A DNA stretch of 64,000 nt. Source: Papiliotrema nemorosa. Taxonomy: Eukaryota > Basidiomycota > Tremellomycetes > Tremellales > Rhynchogastremaceae. Below the pieces are notes generated by a model. It was given only the letters and a program-made list of their open reading frames with translations, searched no databases and was not told where the DNA came from. The translations under genes and the position numbers were made by a program. The DNA is taken from assembly GCA_032158125.1 (NCBI GenBank), contig JASKOT010000013.1, forward strand, positions 372,001-436,000. Direction: 5' to 3'. Within the stretch, counting starts at the first letter, position 1. Each line of letters starts with the position of its first letter. This document shows positions 1 through 9,760 of this stretch, piece by piece.

Positions 1-217
1 GCAAACCAGAAGGGCGTGAAACACACTACACAAAACTTTGACATTCACTTTGCTTGACCATAAGACATCACAGTACTCGTACTTCACCTCACATCACCTC
101 CTATATATTGTGCTCCAGCTGATACACCCCAATAGACTTGCAAATTTGTACAGATACTCGGCATGGCTCTCAGTCCAATCTTTTTGCACAAAAGATGTCA
201 CACGTTTTATATATGGA
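1..217. other. left flank, no gene recognised
   Basis: Between the window edge and the stop codon of the first small gene. It is presumably the 3' UTR and terminator region of that gene. No convincing open frame or repeat is seen. Confidence 0.4.
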
Positions 218-510
218 TCATTTGCCTCCTTGGTTCGAACCATTGCCCGTGTCTTCCCCCTCGGTCTTCGCTTTCTCGCTCTGCTGCGAAGCAGGAACAG
301 CAGTCGACTATGTTTAAGAGCACTTCGGATTGAAGCAGGATTCACACTCACCTGCGCCGTCGTCGATGAGTCTGATCCTCTCAGGTAGTAACCCGGGATG
401 GGTCCCCCACTTCCTCCAGTCGGGTCGAGAGACATCATTTGCCACCAGGTCAACGATCCTGGTTTTCCAGATGAGCTGGAGCCATCTTTGATCTTCTCAG
501 GCTCTGACAT
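218..510 (-). CDS. small hydrophilic two-exon protein (array gene 1)
   Basis: Predicted exons 510..352 and 283..218, with an intron 351..284 (GTGAGT donor, CGCAG acceptor). The product is about 74 residues. It starts MSEPEKIKDG, has a Trp-Trp-Gln-Met-Met core followed by a Gly/Pro-rich patch ending PGYYLRGS, and a charged Gly/Asn/Lys tail encoded by exon 2. The acceptor is a CAGCAG (NAGNAG) pair, so two in-frame products differing by one Gln are possible. A TATA box (637..644) lies about 127 nt upstream of the ATG. It lacks the motif shared by array genes 3-5 but has the same layout: short exon 1, tiny intron, low-complexity tail. Function is unknown. The start is supported by the TATA position and the lack of a better upstream ATG. 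Confidence 0.6.
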
Positions 511-636
511 GATAGTTCAATGATCTTGATAGCTGTAAATATAAGCAAGTTCTCGAGGAGCTGATCGAAGTCGGATTCGATGAGAAAGATGACGGAGGCA
601 GATTATGAAGAGCTCAACAGTCCTCATGAGTATCTG

Positions 637-644
637 CTTATATA
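637..644 (-). promoter_or_regulatory. TATA box of array gene 1
   Basis: The minus strand reads TATATAAG, about 127 nt upstream of the ATG at 510. Equivalent boxes precede array genes 3, 4 and 5 at 96-111 nt. Confidence 0.6.
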
Positions 645-1066
645 GCTTTTGCGACGTCTCCAGCTTTGTTTAAGAAGAACTCGGATCGAAAGGATAAGGT
701 GAAGGGCTGATCACAATTTGCACCTATGCGATGCCCGTGAGAAGCTCGTCGAGAGCTCTTTAAAGCCTCATTAGAAGCTCTTCAGTAGCTCATTAGAAGG
801 ACATGATGACGGAGTTAGCTCTAATTGTCTTTTGTGAGAATTGAAAAGCACGCAGCACCCTCTGCGAGAAGATTTTGGAGACTGATGAGATTGTTAAAGG
901 CAGTAGCTCTGCACAGCCCAGTCTAAAATTCCACTGAATTGCATGACAGCCCTCCGCCGAGGGCGCTCGTTCTCTAGCTTCCTACCGTATCAGAATCGTA
1001 CTTTGGTAAATTCTAAATTCCCCTGTATATAAAAGGAAGAGCATCGGATCTGTCGTCCAGCATGCA
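645..1066. other. intergenic, upstream of array gene 1
   Basis: Non-coding by frame. It holds the distal promoter of array gene 1 and the 3' flank of array gene 2. No other structure is recognised. Confidence 0.4.
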
Positions 1067-1467
1067 TCAGAATTTGGGGCCGCCTGGGTTTGACTGAGTG
1101 ATCATCTGACTGATTATTGATCTTCGGCCAGTCACCACGGCTGGATTCTCTCTGGCTCGATAATAGCTCCCCTTTGCACTGGACTGAGCCCATCAGTCTG
1201 ACGTACACAACAAAGTATATTCCATCATATACTTACCTTTAAGTACAAGACGTCCGGATCGTACACATCACAAGGCGCAGCACTATACGCTATGTTTGCC
1301 CGGTTTGATGACGCTGAAGGGGTGCCGAAGCCGCCACTGAAAGATGTTGTCTCGGTGACAGATTGTGAAGCTGTATCAGAGCAGATCTCAGTCGATCTGG
1401 GCGCAGAGGCAGACTCGACACCCGTGGAAATTGTGTCTTTGATATCGTCTTTGTACTTTGTTGTCAT
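1067..1467 (-). CDS. small two-exon Ser/Thr-rich protein (array gene 2)
   Basis: Predicted exons 1467..1244 or so and about 1190..1067, separated by a 53-nt intron with a GTAAGTATA donor and a CTGATGGGCTCAG branch/acceptor. Exon 1 begins MTTKYKDDIKD and is rich in Ser, Thr and Ala. Exon 2 reads in phase 0 into a short basic stretch ending NPGGPKF. An in-frame ATG at 1521 is an alternative start. A weak TATA-like CTATAGG lies about 120 nt upstream of 1467. The architecture matches its neighbours but the shared motif is absent. An overlapping plus-strand open frame (1292..1798) makes the strand less certain here than for the other array genes. Confidence 0.4.
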
Positions 1468-2007
1468 CTCGGGGCAATCGGGGGTGAGCTGTGGAGTGGC
1501 GAGAGTTGATCGACAAGGCAATCTTTGTACTATGTTTCGCTACCTTTCCAACACACACATATCGCCCCTCGAAGGCGTCTACTCCACCTATAGAAGGCCT
1601 GAAGAAGCAATACCATGTAAAATCATGGACGAAGAGAAGGTTTTTGTCTGCGCTCATGTGCGTCGCGACTTGAGACTTCTGTCGATGGAAGACTACTCAA
1701 CCTTGACAGTCTTCGTGAGTAATGATACAGTACGATCACAAGCTTCTCAGTTCTTGCCTGAGGACAGGAGTACACAAATGACTTCGCCCAAAAAGTAGAA
1801 TGACGTGCACTCGAGATATGATAACGCGAGAGTAAAAGCCTTCGTGCTTCTGTCAGATTTGTCGGGTTTTACGCAAATTGCATCTCCAACAATTATTATA
1901 TCGCCATGCTCTTGTCTCAGCTCCCCGTATGGATAGATACTTCGACGTTAGTGAGTCACGCACGCCACAGACAACGCTGCAGGGATGTCCACCTCCATGC
2001 ACTCCCC
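1468..2007. other. intergenic between array genes 2 and 3
   Basis: Promoter side of gene 2 and 3' flank of gene 3. A plus-strand open frame runs through 1292..1798 but has no recognisable domain and is antisense to gene 2. Confidence 0.35.
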
Positions 2008-2270
2008 TTACGAGGATTGGGAACCGCCGCTTTGTTGTCCTGCACTGGAGGGCTTCACAGTCAGCAGAGAATTGAGACAAGACCATATCAACCTACTTGA
2101 GCTCCTTGAGACCCCTGAGTCCCTTGAGTACCTCGTTGACCAGCGGTGAAGGCAGAGACGAGACCCTGGGATGAAATGCCATTGTTGAGCATTTGCCTAG
2201 CCTTGTCGCCGGGTGTGGGATCGAAATGAACGCTTCGGTTTGATCGAGAAGGGGAGGTAGGCTCAGACAT
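2008..2270 (-). CDS. small motif-bearing protein (array gene 3)
   Basis: Predicted exons 2270..2097 and 2052..2008, with a 44-nt intron (GTAGGT donor, GCTGAC branch, GTGAAG acceptor). The product is about 72 residues. After MSEPTSPSRSNR comes the motif shared with array genes 4 and 5: SVHFDPTPGDKAR, then a hydrophobic segment ending SSQGLVSAFTAG. It is followed by GTQ/GSQ repeats and a Ser/Gln/Gly tail from exon 2 (PSSAGQQSGGSQSS). If unspliced, the frame would end four codons later, so splicing only swaps the tail. An upstream in-frame ATG (2309) is possible but less likely given the TATA box at 2376..2383. Function is unknown; an amphipathic helix across the motif is an inference. Confidence 0.65.
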
Positions 2271-2375
2271 AGTGTAGAGATATACGTGTTCAAAATCACT
2301 TGCACTCACAGGACGTCAGACTGTTTGGTCAAAAATCGTAGGTGAGCGATATGGATCAGGCAACGACTCGTTGAC

Positions 2376-2383
2376 CTTATATA
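2376..2383 (-). promoter_or_regulatory. TATA box of array gene 3
   Basis: The minus strand reads TATATAAG, about 106 nt upstream of the ATG at 2270. Confidence 0.6.
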
Positions 2384-2972
2384 TGTGATTACAGGGTTCC
2401 GTAGCTCTACCAACTACGCTTCTCGTAGGATCGTTACATTCTCGAATTCAACAGAATGAGCAATATTTCATTGCGCACGCTCGCAATCTACAACCAATCA
2501 CTGCACATCCTTTGTCTGTAGCGAAACAGTATACTTTAAATTACGGATCATATGGAAGAACAGCGGTGATAAAACTCTTCCGATCGCATCGGGTGACAGT
2601 ATAACACATGCGAACCTCCTAGACCCTCCCATCCGTGTAACACCAGACGCATTCTTAGAACCTCTGGGGCTATAATGACACGCAATCTGTCTAATTACGA
2701 TTGCAATACAGCGTCCGAAACTTGCGCGTGAGTTTTCACTTCTGATTCGCAGTGTTGGTCAGCAGATCGCTGCGACTCGCAATCTCTCGAGCTTGTGCTC
2801 ACAAGCCCTGGCATGCTGAATGCACAAGGGCGAGAGCTATATTGAGCTATGAACCTTATCCCGACCCATACAATCATGCGGGTTTGTCCACGTTTCCGGC
2901 CAGTTTTCACTCGGTGCATCTACTATCGAACCTTACTGCAACACTCGACGATGAAGCAACACATCCATCCGC
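2384..2972. other. intergenic between array genes 3 and 4
   Basis: Upstream region of gene 3 and 3' flank of gene 4. Short open frames on both strands overlap one another and show no domain. Confidence 0.4.
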
Positions 2973-3280
2973 TCAGTTGGAAGTGGCACTCTGACTTGAT
3001 CCTGCCGTATCGCCCGACGAGCCTCCGGTAGGTGATGCACCTGCAGACGCAGACGACGCACTCCCAGACTAGCCACTTAGCGCGGACAAATACAGTAGGC
3101 GTCCGAAACACTTACACCGGAAGACTGAGTGGGGGGAGTACGGGTACTGGTCCTGCCGGCAGTAAACATATTCACCAGTCCCTGCGAGGAGAACCCCTCG
3201 TTCAGATGCTGCTTCGCCTTCTGTCCGACCGACAATTGCCACGAGACACTTTTCTTCGAACTGCTCTGGGAATCAGACAT
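2973..3280 (-). CDS. small motif-bearing protein (array gene 4)
   Basis: Predicted exons 3280..3116 and 3068..2973, with a 47-nt intron (GTAAGT donor, GCTAAG branch, GGCTAG acceptor). The product is about 86 residues. It begins MSDSQSSSKK and carries the shared motif SVSWQLSVGQKAKQHL followed by NEGFSSQGLVNMFTAG. The tail, almost all from exon 2, is nearly pure Ser/Gly/Ala/Thr. Exon 2 reads in phase 0 straight into this tail, and reading through the intron instead gives an unrelated short Cys-containing end, so the splice is well supported. A TATA box lies at 3391..3396. Function is unknown. Confidence 0.68.
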
Positions 3281-3390
3281 GTTGAACCTTGGGATGCTAG
3301 GACGGCAGACGTCGAGAATTGATAATGTACGTCTAGCGCAATGAGCAGAGAAGCGAAGAGATGGATGAAGATGATTTCCATCGGCCAGGA

Positions 3391-3396
3391 TTTATA
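3391..3396 (-). promoter_or_regulatory. TATA box of array gene 4
   Basis: The minus strand reads TATAAA, about 111 nt upstream of the ATG at 3280. Confidence 0.6.
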
Positions 3397-3609
3397 GACA
3401 TGAGGATGCCGCCTTCTCAGAGATATACCTCGGAGACGGCACTGTGACTTCTTTGATGATCGTTAGTTTCAGCAATATTGCTAGACTTCGACCAATTGCA
3501 CCGGCATCTAAATGCCCCGAGGAAGACAGCTGATTGTGGAATCCTTTGAATCCGAGCTGGTATTAGCATCCGGAATGATCGGTGTGCACTTCTAATGAGC
3601 GTTATCTAG

Positions 3610-4124
3610 TTTATTTACGTCTTCACTTCTGGTCACAGGGACGACTGTGACCGGTGATATCGAAATGATCAAAGCTCTTCTCGCTTTCTTCCAATTCATG
3701 GAGGCTGTCATGTTTTCACCGACGAAGTCGCCCCAGAGGCATGGCACAGTCTGCGAATCTTGCTCGATCCAGTGCGAAGAGCGCAGTCTTTGGAAGGCCC
3801 ATTTTGAGGAGGGGGTCGTTAAGACGGGAGATGCCGACCATGTCCGTCCGTGAGAAGCGGTACTCTGCTTGAGCTCAGCCAAGCCAAGACAGGAACTTTG
3901 TGCACGCAGTAATGGTCGGTGTGACAGAATTGATAAACCTCACATTTCTTCGTATCACCATGCAAGAGCTCGCTTCCGTTGCTGCCATTGTCCCTCCTCA
4001 AAGACCTGGTCTGGTGACAGCCGTAGACGCATGTCGTCTCCTGGCCGATACGCCATTCGCAATTCACGGGACGGCTGTCTTCAGTGTAGGATGTGAACCC
4101 CTCTCCCCATATCGATCAACCTGA
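3610..4124 (+). pseudogene. possible degraded gene fragment, unidentified
   Basis: Within the 1.1-kb gap 3281-4390, two plus-strand frames look protein-like. One around 3647..3850 contains KALLAFFQFMEAVMF and several Cys; the other, 3900..4124, contains ITMQELASVAAIVPPQRPG. They lie in different frames with no clear splice pair between them, and I see no start or promoter. This could be a decayed gene, part of a multi-exon gene I could not assemble, or chance. No family is recognised. Confidence 0.22.
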
Positions 4125-4390
4125 GAGAAGGGTAAACGCTTATCGCAAGCTCAACAAAGGTGGCATGCCATCCTAAGTTTGGGACACGCTTTGGGCACAC
4201 TGATGGAAAGTCATGGGTGCACAAATCGTCTGAGGCAGTTCACAGGATATCAAGTTTTCTACTCATGCATCTCTACAGCCGCGTATTGTTGTTCACTGTC
4301 TCATAACATAGTCTTACTCCCAATCACCTTCGTAAAAAATCCACCTCAAGGCCGCCTTCTTGCACGGCTGCTCGGTGTGGGGCATCGCCT

Positions 4391-4660
4391 TTAGCTCGAG
4401 GACTTGGTGTCTCTTGTGTTCGCCGCTCCGTCGGACTGGCTAGATCAGTAAGCAGTAAAATTTTGAGTCAACATAATAGCTACCCCTCCGGATTGTGAAT
4501 TGGTAGATCGCTTGCTTCCTTTGGGAAACTGGCTTACGAGATCCTTCGAGGACAATCCCGAAGTGAGAGTGTCTCTCGCTTGCTGACCTGGACTCAAGTT
4601 CCAAGAGACGCGTCTGTGGGGGGCGTTGCTTGCATTGGTACCACTGGTAGAGTCAGGCAT
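4391..4660 (-). CDS. small motif-bearing protein (array gene 5)
   Basis: Predicted exons 4660..4484 and 4435..4391, with a 48-nt intron (GTAGCT donor, CTGAT branch, GCCAG acceptor). The product is about 73 residues. MPDSTSGTNASNAPHR is followed by the shared motif RVSWNLSPGQQARDTL and then GLSSKDLVSQFPKG. The Ser-rich tail from exon 2 is SDGAANTRDTKSSS. A second possible acceptor 4 nt upstream gives a longer, unrelated basic tail; the one chosen restores the low-complexity tail of the family. An in-frame ATG at 4705 exists, but the TATA box at 4756..4761 and family alignment favour 4660. Function is unknown. Confidence 0.65.
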
Positions 4661-4755
4661 TGTTGTGAGGCGGCAAGGTAGTTTGAGGATGTCAGTATGC
4701 TCCAAATCAAAATCGGTGGCAAAGATGTGTGGGAGGGGTTGTTGGGGTAGAGGAG

Positions 4756-4761
4756 GTTTAT
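4756..4761 (-). promoter_or_regulatory. TATA box of array gene 5
   Basis: The minus strand reads TATAAA, about 96 nt upstream of the ATG at 4660. Confidence 0.6.
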
Positions 4762-5358
4762 ATGTCTGTCTCGAAACCGAACTTCACATCATAATTTTCC
4801 GCTCTCACGCAGTGAAGTGCGAGATAAGATCTCGGTGAAAATCTGGAAGCCAGCATACGATCTAGACCTCCAATCAGAATTTATGAATGTAATCGAGAGT
4901 GAAATTTGCCAATGGGATCCTTTAAACATCGCGAAATGTGCAGCGAAGTTCATCAGCCTTAGAAGTCCGGTCGCTCGTTTCAAATCAGCTCTGGAGTATT
5001 TCGAAGCATTCTCGATCGCTGTCAATATCAATTGGGGCTTCAAATCGCGGGCGAAGCATTGGATCGATCGCTTCTGACCAGCATAATTGCAATTACGCAA
5101 GATTTCAACCGAGCTCGGTAGCACTCGTAGTGCAATGTCACCGAAGAAGCAATGTCGAGAAGAATTACGACTTTCGTCGGCATTCATCAAACGTGCTTGG
5201 CCTGCCAGAGTGCATTCTAGGTCGTCTTCCCACTGTACGGACTCCACTCGTTGGGTGATGATGATAGCCGTTGATTCGGCCATGTCCGAAAAGATTACCG
5301 TCATCTGGATTCACTGGAATCAATGCCAAAGTCATCTCTAGACCACAACCCACCTACC
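4762..5358. other. intergenic, A/T-richer stretch
   Basis: Boundary between the small-gene array and the aminotransferase. Opposed open frames (4789..5304 minus, 4817..5077 plus) overlap and neither shows a domain or a good start. It presumably holds the aminotransferase promoter. Confidence 0.4.
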
Positions 5359-6860
5359 ATGTCTTCTTCCTTGTCATATACGGTAGCCCCCGCCATAGTA
5401 GCTACCTCCGCCCCACCGTAGGTCAGAGTCATCACTGAAACTCACCTATAGCATCCCGAAAGCTAGAGCGTGGGCGGAAGAGTATCTCGCTTCATCTCCC
5501 TCTCAACCTCTGCTCGACTTGTCTCAAGGCTTCCCCCGTGATCCCCCTCATCCTGCATTCATTGAATCTCTCGCAAAGACCGCAACAGATTCTGAGGCTT
5601 CAAAATATGGTCCTATCCTCGGAGAACCGGTCTTACGGAAAGCTTTTGCTGAAACGCTCAATACGCTTTACAAGGTTGATAATGGTGTGACACCGGATGA
5701 CGTGAGTATAACTACGGGATGCAACATGGCATTCTTGGTCGTCCTTATGGCTCTTTGTCCTCCCAACACCTCGTCAGTGATCGTCCCCGCTCCAGCATAC
5801 TTCAACTACGCGATGAGCATGTCGCTTCAATCGGTCAAGCCGGTTTATATCCCTTGCGACCCGGATCAAGCGTTTCAGCCTTCCCTTCCATCCGCCCGGA
5901 AGTATCTGGAGAATGTAAGAGGAGATGTCAAACCGAGGATGATACTCCTCACGAGTCCCTCGAACCCGACAGGGAATGTCTTCACGCATGAACAGCTCAA
6001 GGAGTGGTTCGACCTGGCCCGGGAGTTCAAGATCGCCCTGGTGCTGGACGAGACCTATAGGGAATTTGTAGAGGGAGAAGATGGCGAGATGGGCGTCCCA
6101 CACAGCCTTTTCGCAGAGAAAGACTGGAGGAACACCTTGATCTCGATTGGTAGTTTCAGCAGTGAGTTTCAAGCGCTTCTCTTGGGTGTTGGGCTAACTT
6201 GCAAGAGGGATACAGGATACCCGGACATCGTCTGGGTAGTATCGTCGCTGATCCGTCTTTACTAGTGCACACAACCACAATATGCGATTGTATGCAGGTC
6301 CGTCACAACCGACATGACGTCCGAGCCGTAGCTGATGTCCAGATTTGTGCCCCTCGCCCACCACAGATCGCACTTGCGCCTATCCTCCCCAAAATTCAGG
6401 ACGATCTCTTGGCCTCTTCTCGCACTCTCACAAAACGACGACATCTATTCAAAGAGGTAGTGGAGAAGGTACCAGGGTGGAAAGTCGCTTCCACAGGAGG
6501 GTACTACGCCTATGTCTCTTTCCCTTCAGATTACCTCCATGCGTCATCCACAGTCGGGCTCAAGAGGAAACGATTAGGCTCGGACGATATTGGAAAGCTC
6601 CTTGCGAAACGCTGCGGAGTCATATCACTTCCCGGAGCCTTCTTCATGCCGCCTCTAGGCGATGACGAGGCATGGGAAGAGGTAATTGACGGCGAGAAAT
6701 TGCGTGAAGACAGATGGATCCGGTGGGTATAGACTTGTTCATTGATTCTCGAATTGGCTCATGGTGCAGTTTCGCGGTAGCAAATATCCAAGACGATGAT
6801 ATCAGACAAGTTGGCGATAGATTACGACAATTGAACGAGATTATGGGTATGACGGAGTGA
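5359..6860 (+). CDS. PLP-dependent class I/II aminotransferase
   Basis: Predicted exons 5359..5417, 5452..6161, 6206..6297, 6343..6722 and 6770..6860 give 443 residues. The fold-type I aminotransferase landmarks are present: LLDLSQGFPRDPP near the N-terminus, SKYGPILGEPVLR, TTGCNMAF in the PLP-phosphate loop region, LTSPSNPTGNVF with the conserved Asn, and VLDETYREF. The active-site lysine lies in SIGSFSKGYRIPGHRLG, seen only after removing the 44-nt intron, which splits the Lys codon (A|AG). It would transfer an amino group between an amino acid and a 2-oxo acid with PLP bound to this Lys. Substrate cannot be told; the family includes aromatic/kynurenine-type and uncharacterised fungal enzymes. 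The first intron is only 34 nt. No targeting signal is evident. Confidence 0.85.
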
Positions 6861-6906
6861 GGTGTATCAACAAAACATCACACGTAAAGAAGAAGCAAAC
6901 ATGGGA

Positions 6907-7751
6907 TCAAGCTGCAGTCTCTTTACTCTGCTTCTCCAACAGGCGCCTGCCTTGTCAGCCGGTGTTCGCAGTGCTCCGCGCATTGAAGCATGAGACGTAC
7001 CGCCTAGCTTCCAAGATCATCCGTTCTTTCCTCTCTCGGAGCTCCTGCTCCCTCTTCTCCTTTGTAGCCGCCCACTCGTTCTTCGCCTCTGCCTCTATAC
7101 CCATTTGCGATGGAGACTCCAATGGATCCTTCTCTTTGCCCTTGGGAGAGGGTAATTTGGACGAGAGGTTGAAGCGGTCTATGAGAGTCTGAGACTTGGT
7201 AGCAGGAGCCGCCTTGGCCGGCTGACCGGTCGTGGGGACAGCTGCAGCTGCAGGCTGAGCGGGAAGGAGCGAAGCCGGAATAGAGAATGATGCTGGGGGC
7301 TATCGAGTCAGTCTACCTCATACACAGATGAAGCCGAGTTGAGGGGGACATACAGCAGGGAGAAAACCGCGTTCGAGAATCTGTTCACTTGTCGCTTGGG
7401 CTGATCGTGTGCGCGACAACGAGTAGATGATGTTCGGTGCAGGGATGTCTGGAAAGGCAGAACGGACAGTGTCAACCTATAAAAGTACGTCAGCATCTGT
7501 AAAAGCGGCGCAAGATTGAACGGTTTGGGACATACCATCGATCGGGTGACACCTCGTATCACGGCCTCACCGGGCGTACCCGGTTGACCTGCCTGTCAGC
7601 GAGCGCTCTGAGCCGATTGCTAGACCCAAGGATGTGTGTACGAAGAAGTGTTTGAGTATGTAGGTCACGTACTTGGCTTGCTGAACCATCTGAAGATGAG
7701 ATAGATAAAACCTATGAGGAACAGAGTCGGAATCACATCTTCCATGGCCAT
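6907..7751 (-). CDS. CUE1: Cue1-like ER membrane protein with CUE domain
   Basis: Five exons; the first intron is 7672..7589 and the last exon ends RRLLEKQSKETAA. The product starts with a membrane anchor (VIPTLFLIGFIYLIF, residues about 6-21). A CUE ubiquitin-binding domain follows: VDTVRSAFPDIPAPNIIYSL through EQILERGFLP, with the conserved FP and terminal LL-type positions. An Ala/Pro linker then leads to a basic/acidic C-terminal helix (KEKREQELRERKERMILEA). This order matches yeast Cue1, which recruits the E2 Ubc7 to the ER membrane for ER-associated degradation; the C-terminal helix would correspond to the Ubc7-binding region (inference). A second in-frame ATG lies two codons downstream (7745). 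Confidence 0.8.
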
Positions 7752-8131
7752 GGTCGCGCGATCGCCAGGCGATGGACAGATTTATGCTACTTTCGGGATC
7801 GTCGATATGAATGAGCAGCAGACGAAGGGATTAGGTCTCAGTAGAAGTATTGCACACGCAAGACGTATGTGTGGACAACCGGATGACCGATGTAGAGGGT
7901 GAATGATCAAAGGAACAACACAGAAGGTTCGGCTTTGAAACCAGTCGTCGTTTCATCCTCTTCTTGACCGAGATCAGGCATCCTCGTCCGGCCAACATCG
8001 CAAGTGACATCGATATGCATTCTAGGACGATCACAAGCGGCAGAGGGGTACATCTAATCACAAACAAGGGTACTACTCAACTTGAGAAGTGGTATAGCTG
8101 ATGATGGATCCCTGGCAAAAGGAAAACAGGC
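7752..8131. other. intergenic between CUE1-like gene and repeat protein
   Basis: Promoter of the CUE1-like gene and 3' flank of the repeat-protein gene, both on the minus strand. Short open frames on both strands show no domain. Confidence 0.45.
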
Positions 8132-9760
8132 TTAGCCGAGGATCCCAGTGACACCTTCCAAACCACCGAGTCCACCCTTCTTGCCTTGTCCATTTCCGCC
8201 CTTCTTCCCACCTGTAAGTCCATCCAACGGTCCGAGTCCCCGTCGTAAGCCAAGGGCACTACCGTGAGCAAGTCCGACAGCTCCAGTCAAGTCGGCAACG
8301 ATATCATCATCGTCATAGTACTCGTATCCCGGTCGGAGCAGTCCCCCATCGAGCAAGTCTCGCTTGGTGACAGAGTGGTCGAGAACCTGGTTGACAGATT
8401 TCAGAGCGGAATCGACAGTGTTTCCCGATGGCGCATGGTGCAGGAGGCCGTTTCGCTTCAAACCAGCAAGACCAAGCAATGGTTTAGGCGGAGGGACGTT
8501 TCCTGGGTGAGAGTTGGCAAATCGGTAGTCTGGTCCTCCGAGCAACTCTCCAACAAGACTCTCGTCGTTCAGCAGTCGCTTCGAGAGGACAACATCGAGG
8601 TCGAGATCAACGAGACAATCCGATCCATAAATTCTACCAAATCGATCCTCTCGCCAACAAGGGCCGTTTTGGTAGAAGCCAGGGTACCAGGATCCATCGA
8701 AGAGGCCAATTTGGATATCGGTATCGAGCAAGGAGCACTGTCGGTTGTAGAGACGACCGACTCGTCCCCCATGCCAGCAAGCTGTTCCGTCATCGAAGAT
8801 CGGGGCCAAAAGGTCTTTCTTGACGATACCAACATCGAGGTCGGCTACGATGCAAAGGGCATCCTTGAAGTAGCCGAATCGCCCGTTTTCGTAACAGGGC
8901 GAGTTGTCTTCAAATCGAGGTCGACCAGCCGAATCGAGGTAGTATCCACCACGTTTGAGGATGTTCACATCGGTGACGGTTACGTCGATTACCGCGCAGG
9001 ATGAAGACTGGATATAACCGAATCTGTCGTCGAGCCAACAAGGGGTCCCATCGACAAAGTAAGGTTGTCTCCATCGGTTGTTACCAAGACCGAGGAGGTT
9101 GATTCCAACATCAACGTCGATCTATCATGAGCATCGAGCGGTACGCGGTAGTAAGATGGGCTGCTCACCAAGCCGCAAGATCGGTCCTTGAGATAGCCAA
9201 ATCTACCGCTTCGCCAACAAGGGGTGTTGTCCAGGAAGACGGGCTGACCGTAAGGGAACGGTGCAAATTCTCGCTTCACCTCGATGTCGAGCTGCATTTA
9301 AGCTGAAAGTCTCGTGATAAAGGGATCACGCAGACTTACAACGGAGCAGGAGGTACCGAAGATTGAACCAAACCGATTATCGTACCAGCATGGATCGCCG
9401 TTGGCGAAGGGCAAACCATTGTGTTGCTCTAGGAGATCAAGCTTGAGATCGAGGTCGATCTAGACGTCAACGTGACGAGCACGAGCTGGGACATGTTTCA
9501 CTTACCAAGTCACAGTTGCGGTCTCGGAGACGACCGTATCGGTCACCTTTCCAACACCAGGTGCCATCATCCCAGATAGGTCCCAGACCGTGTCGAGGTG
9601 ATCGAGCAGCATGTCGGCTAGTTTGCTTCTATATGAGCGATCAAGTATCCTGCGGATCATGGTAAGAGCTCACTTTGACCGCTGGCATAGGGAGAGGCGA
9701 CGCGAAGACCATACCGACGATGCTAACGAGAACCGAGAAGAGTACGGCGCTTGAGAACAT
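8132..9760 (-). CDS. secreted protein with seven two-cysteine repeats and dibasic linkers
   Basis: Predicted exons 9760..9674, 9628..9506, 9459..9340, 9291..9169 and 9121..8132 give 480 residues. A signal peptide is clear (SAVLFSVLVSIVGMVFA). Seven repeats of about 40 residues follow, of the form D-x-x-PCW-x3-RFG-x6-C-x-L/V-hydrophobic-D, for example TPCWRSGRFGYLKDRSC. Repeats 1-3 each occupy one exon, with phase-0 introns of 45-48 nt at the same place, right after C-x-L/V. Repeats 4-7 and the tail share the last exon. Dibasic KR/KK pairs lie in several linkers (VKREF, LKRGG, VKKDL, SKRLL) and in the tail (LKRNG, TKRDL), suitable for Kex2. The C-terminus has an acidic EYYDDDD patch and a Gly/Lys-rich end. 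No known domain is recognised; a Kex2-processed peptide precursor or cell-wall protein are the guesses. Confidence 0.75.

Noticed and set aside
1292..1798. 168-codon plus-strand open frame
   Set aside because: Antisense to array gene 2, no domain, no promoter signal on that strand; the minus strand has canonical splice sites. It remains possible, so gene 2 is given low confidence.
8264..9004. 246-codon plus-strand frame opposite the repeat protein
   Set aside because: It is a mirror of the repeat gene; the minus strand shows a signal peptide, regular repeats and phase-matched introns.
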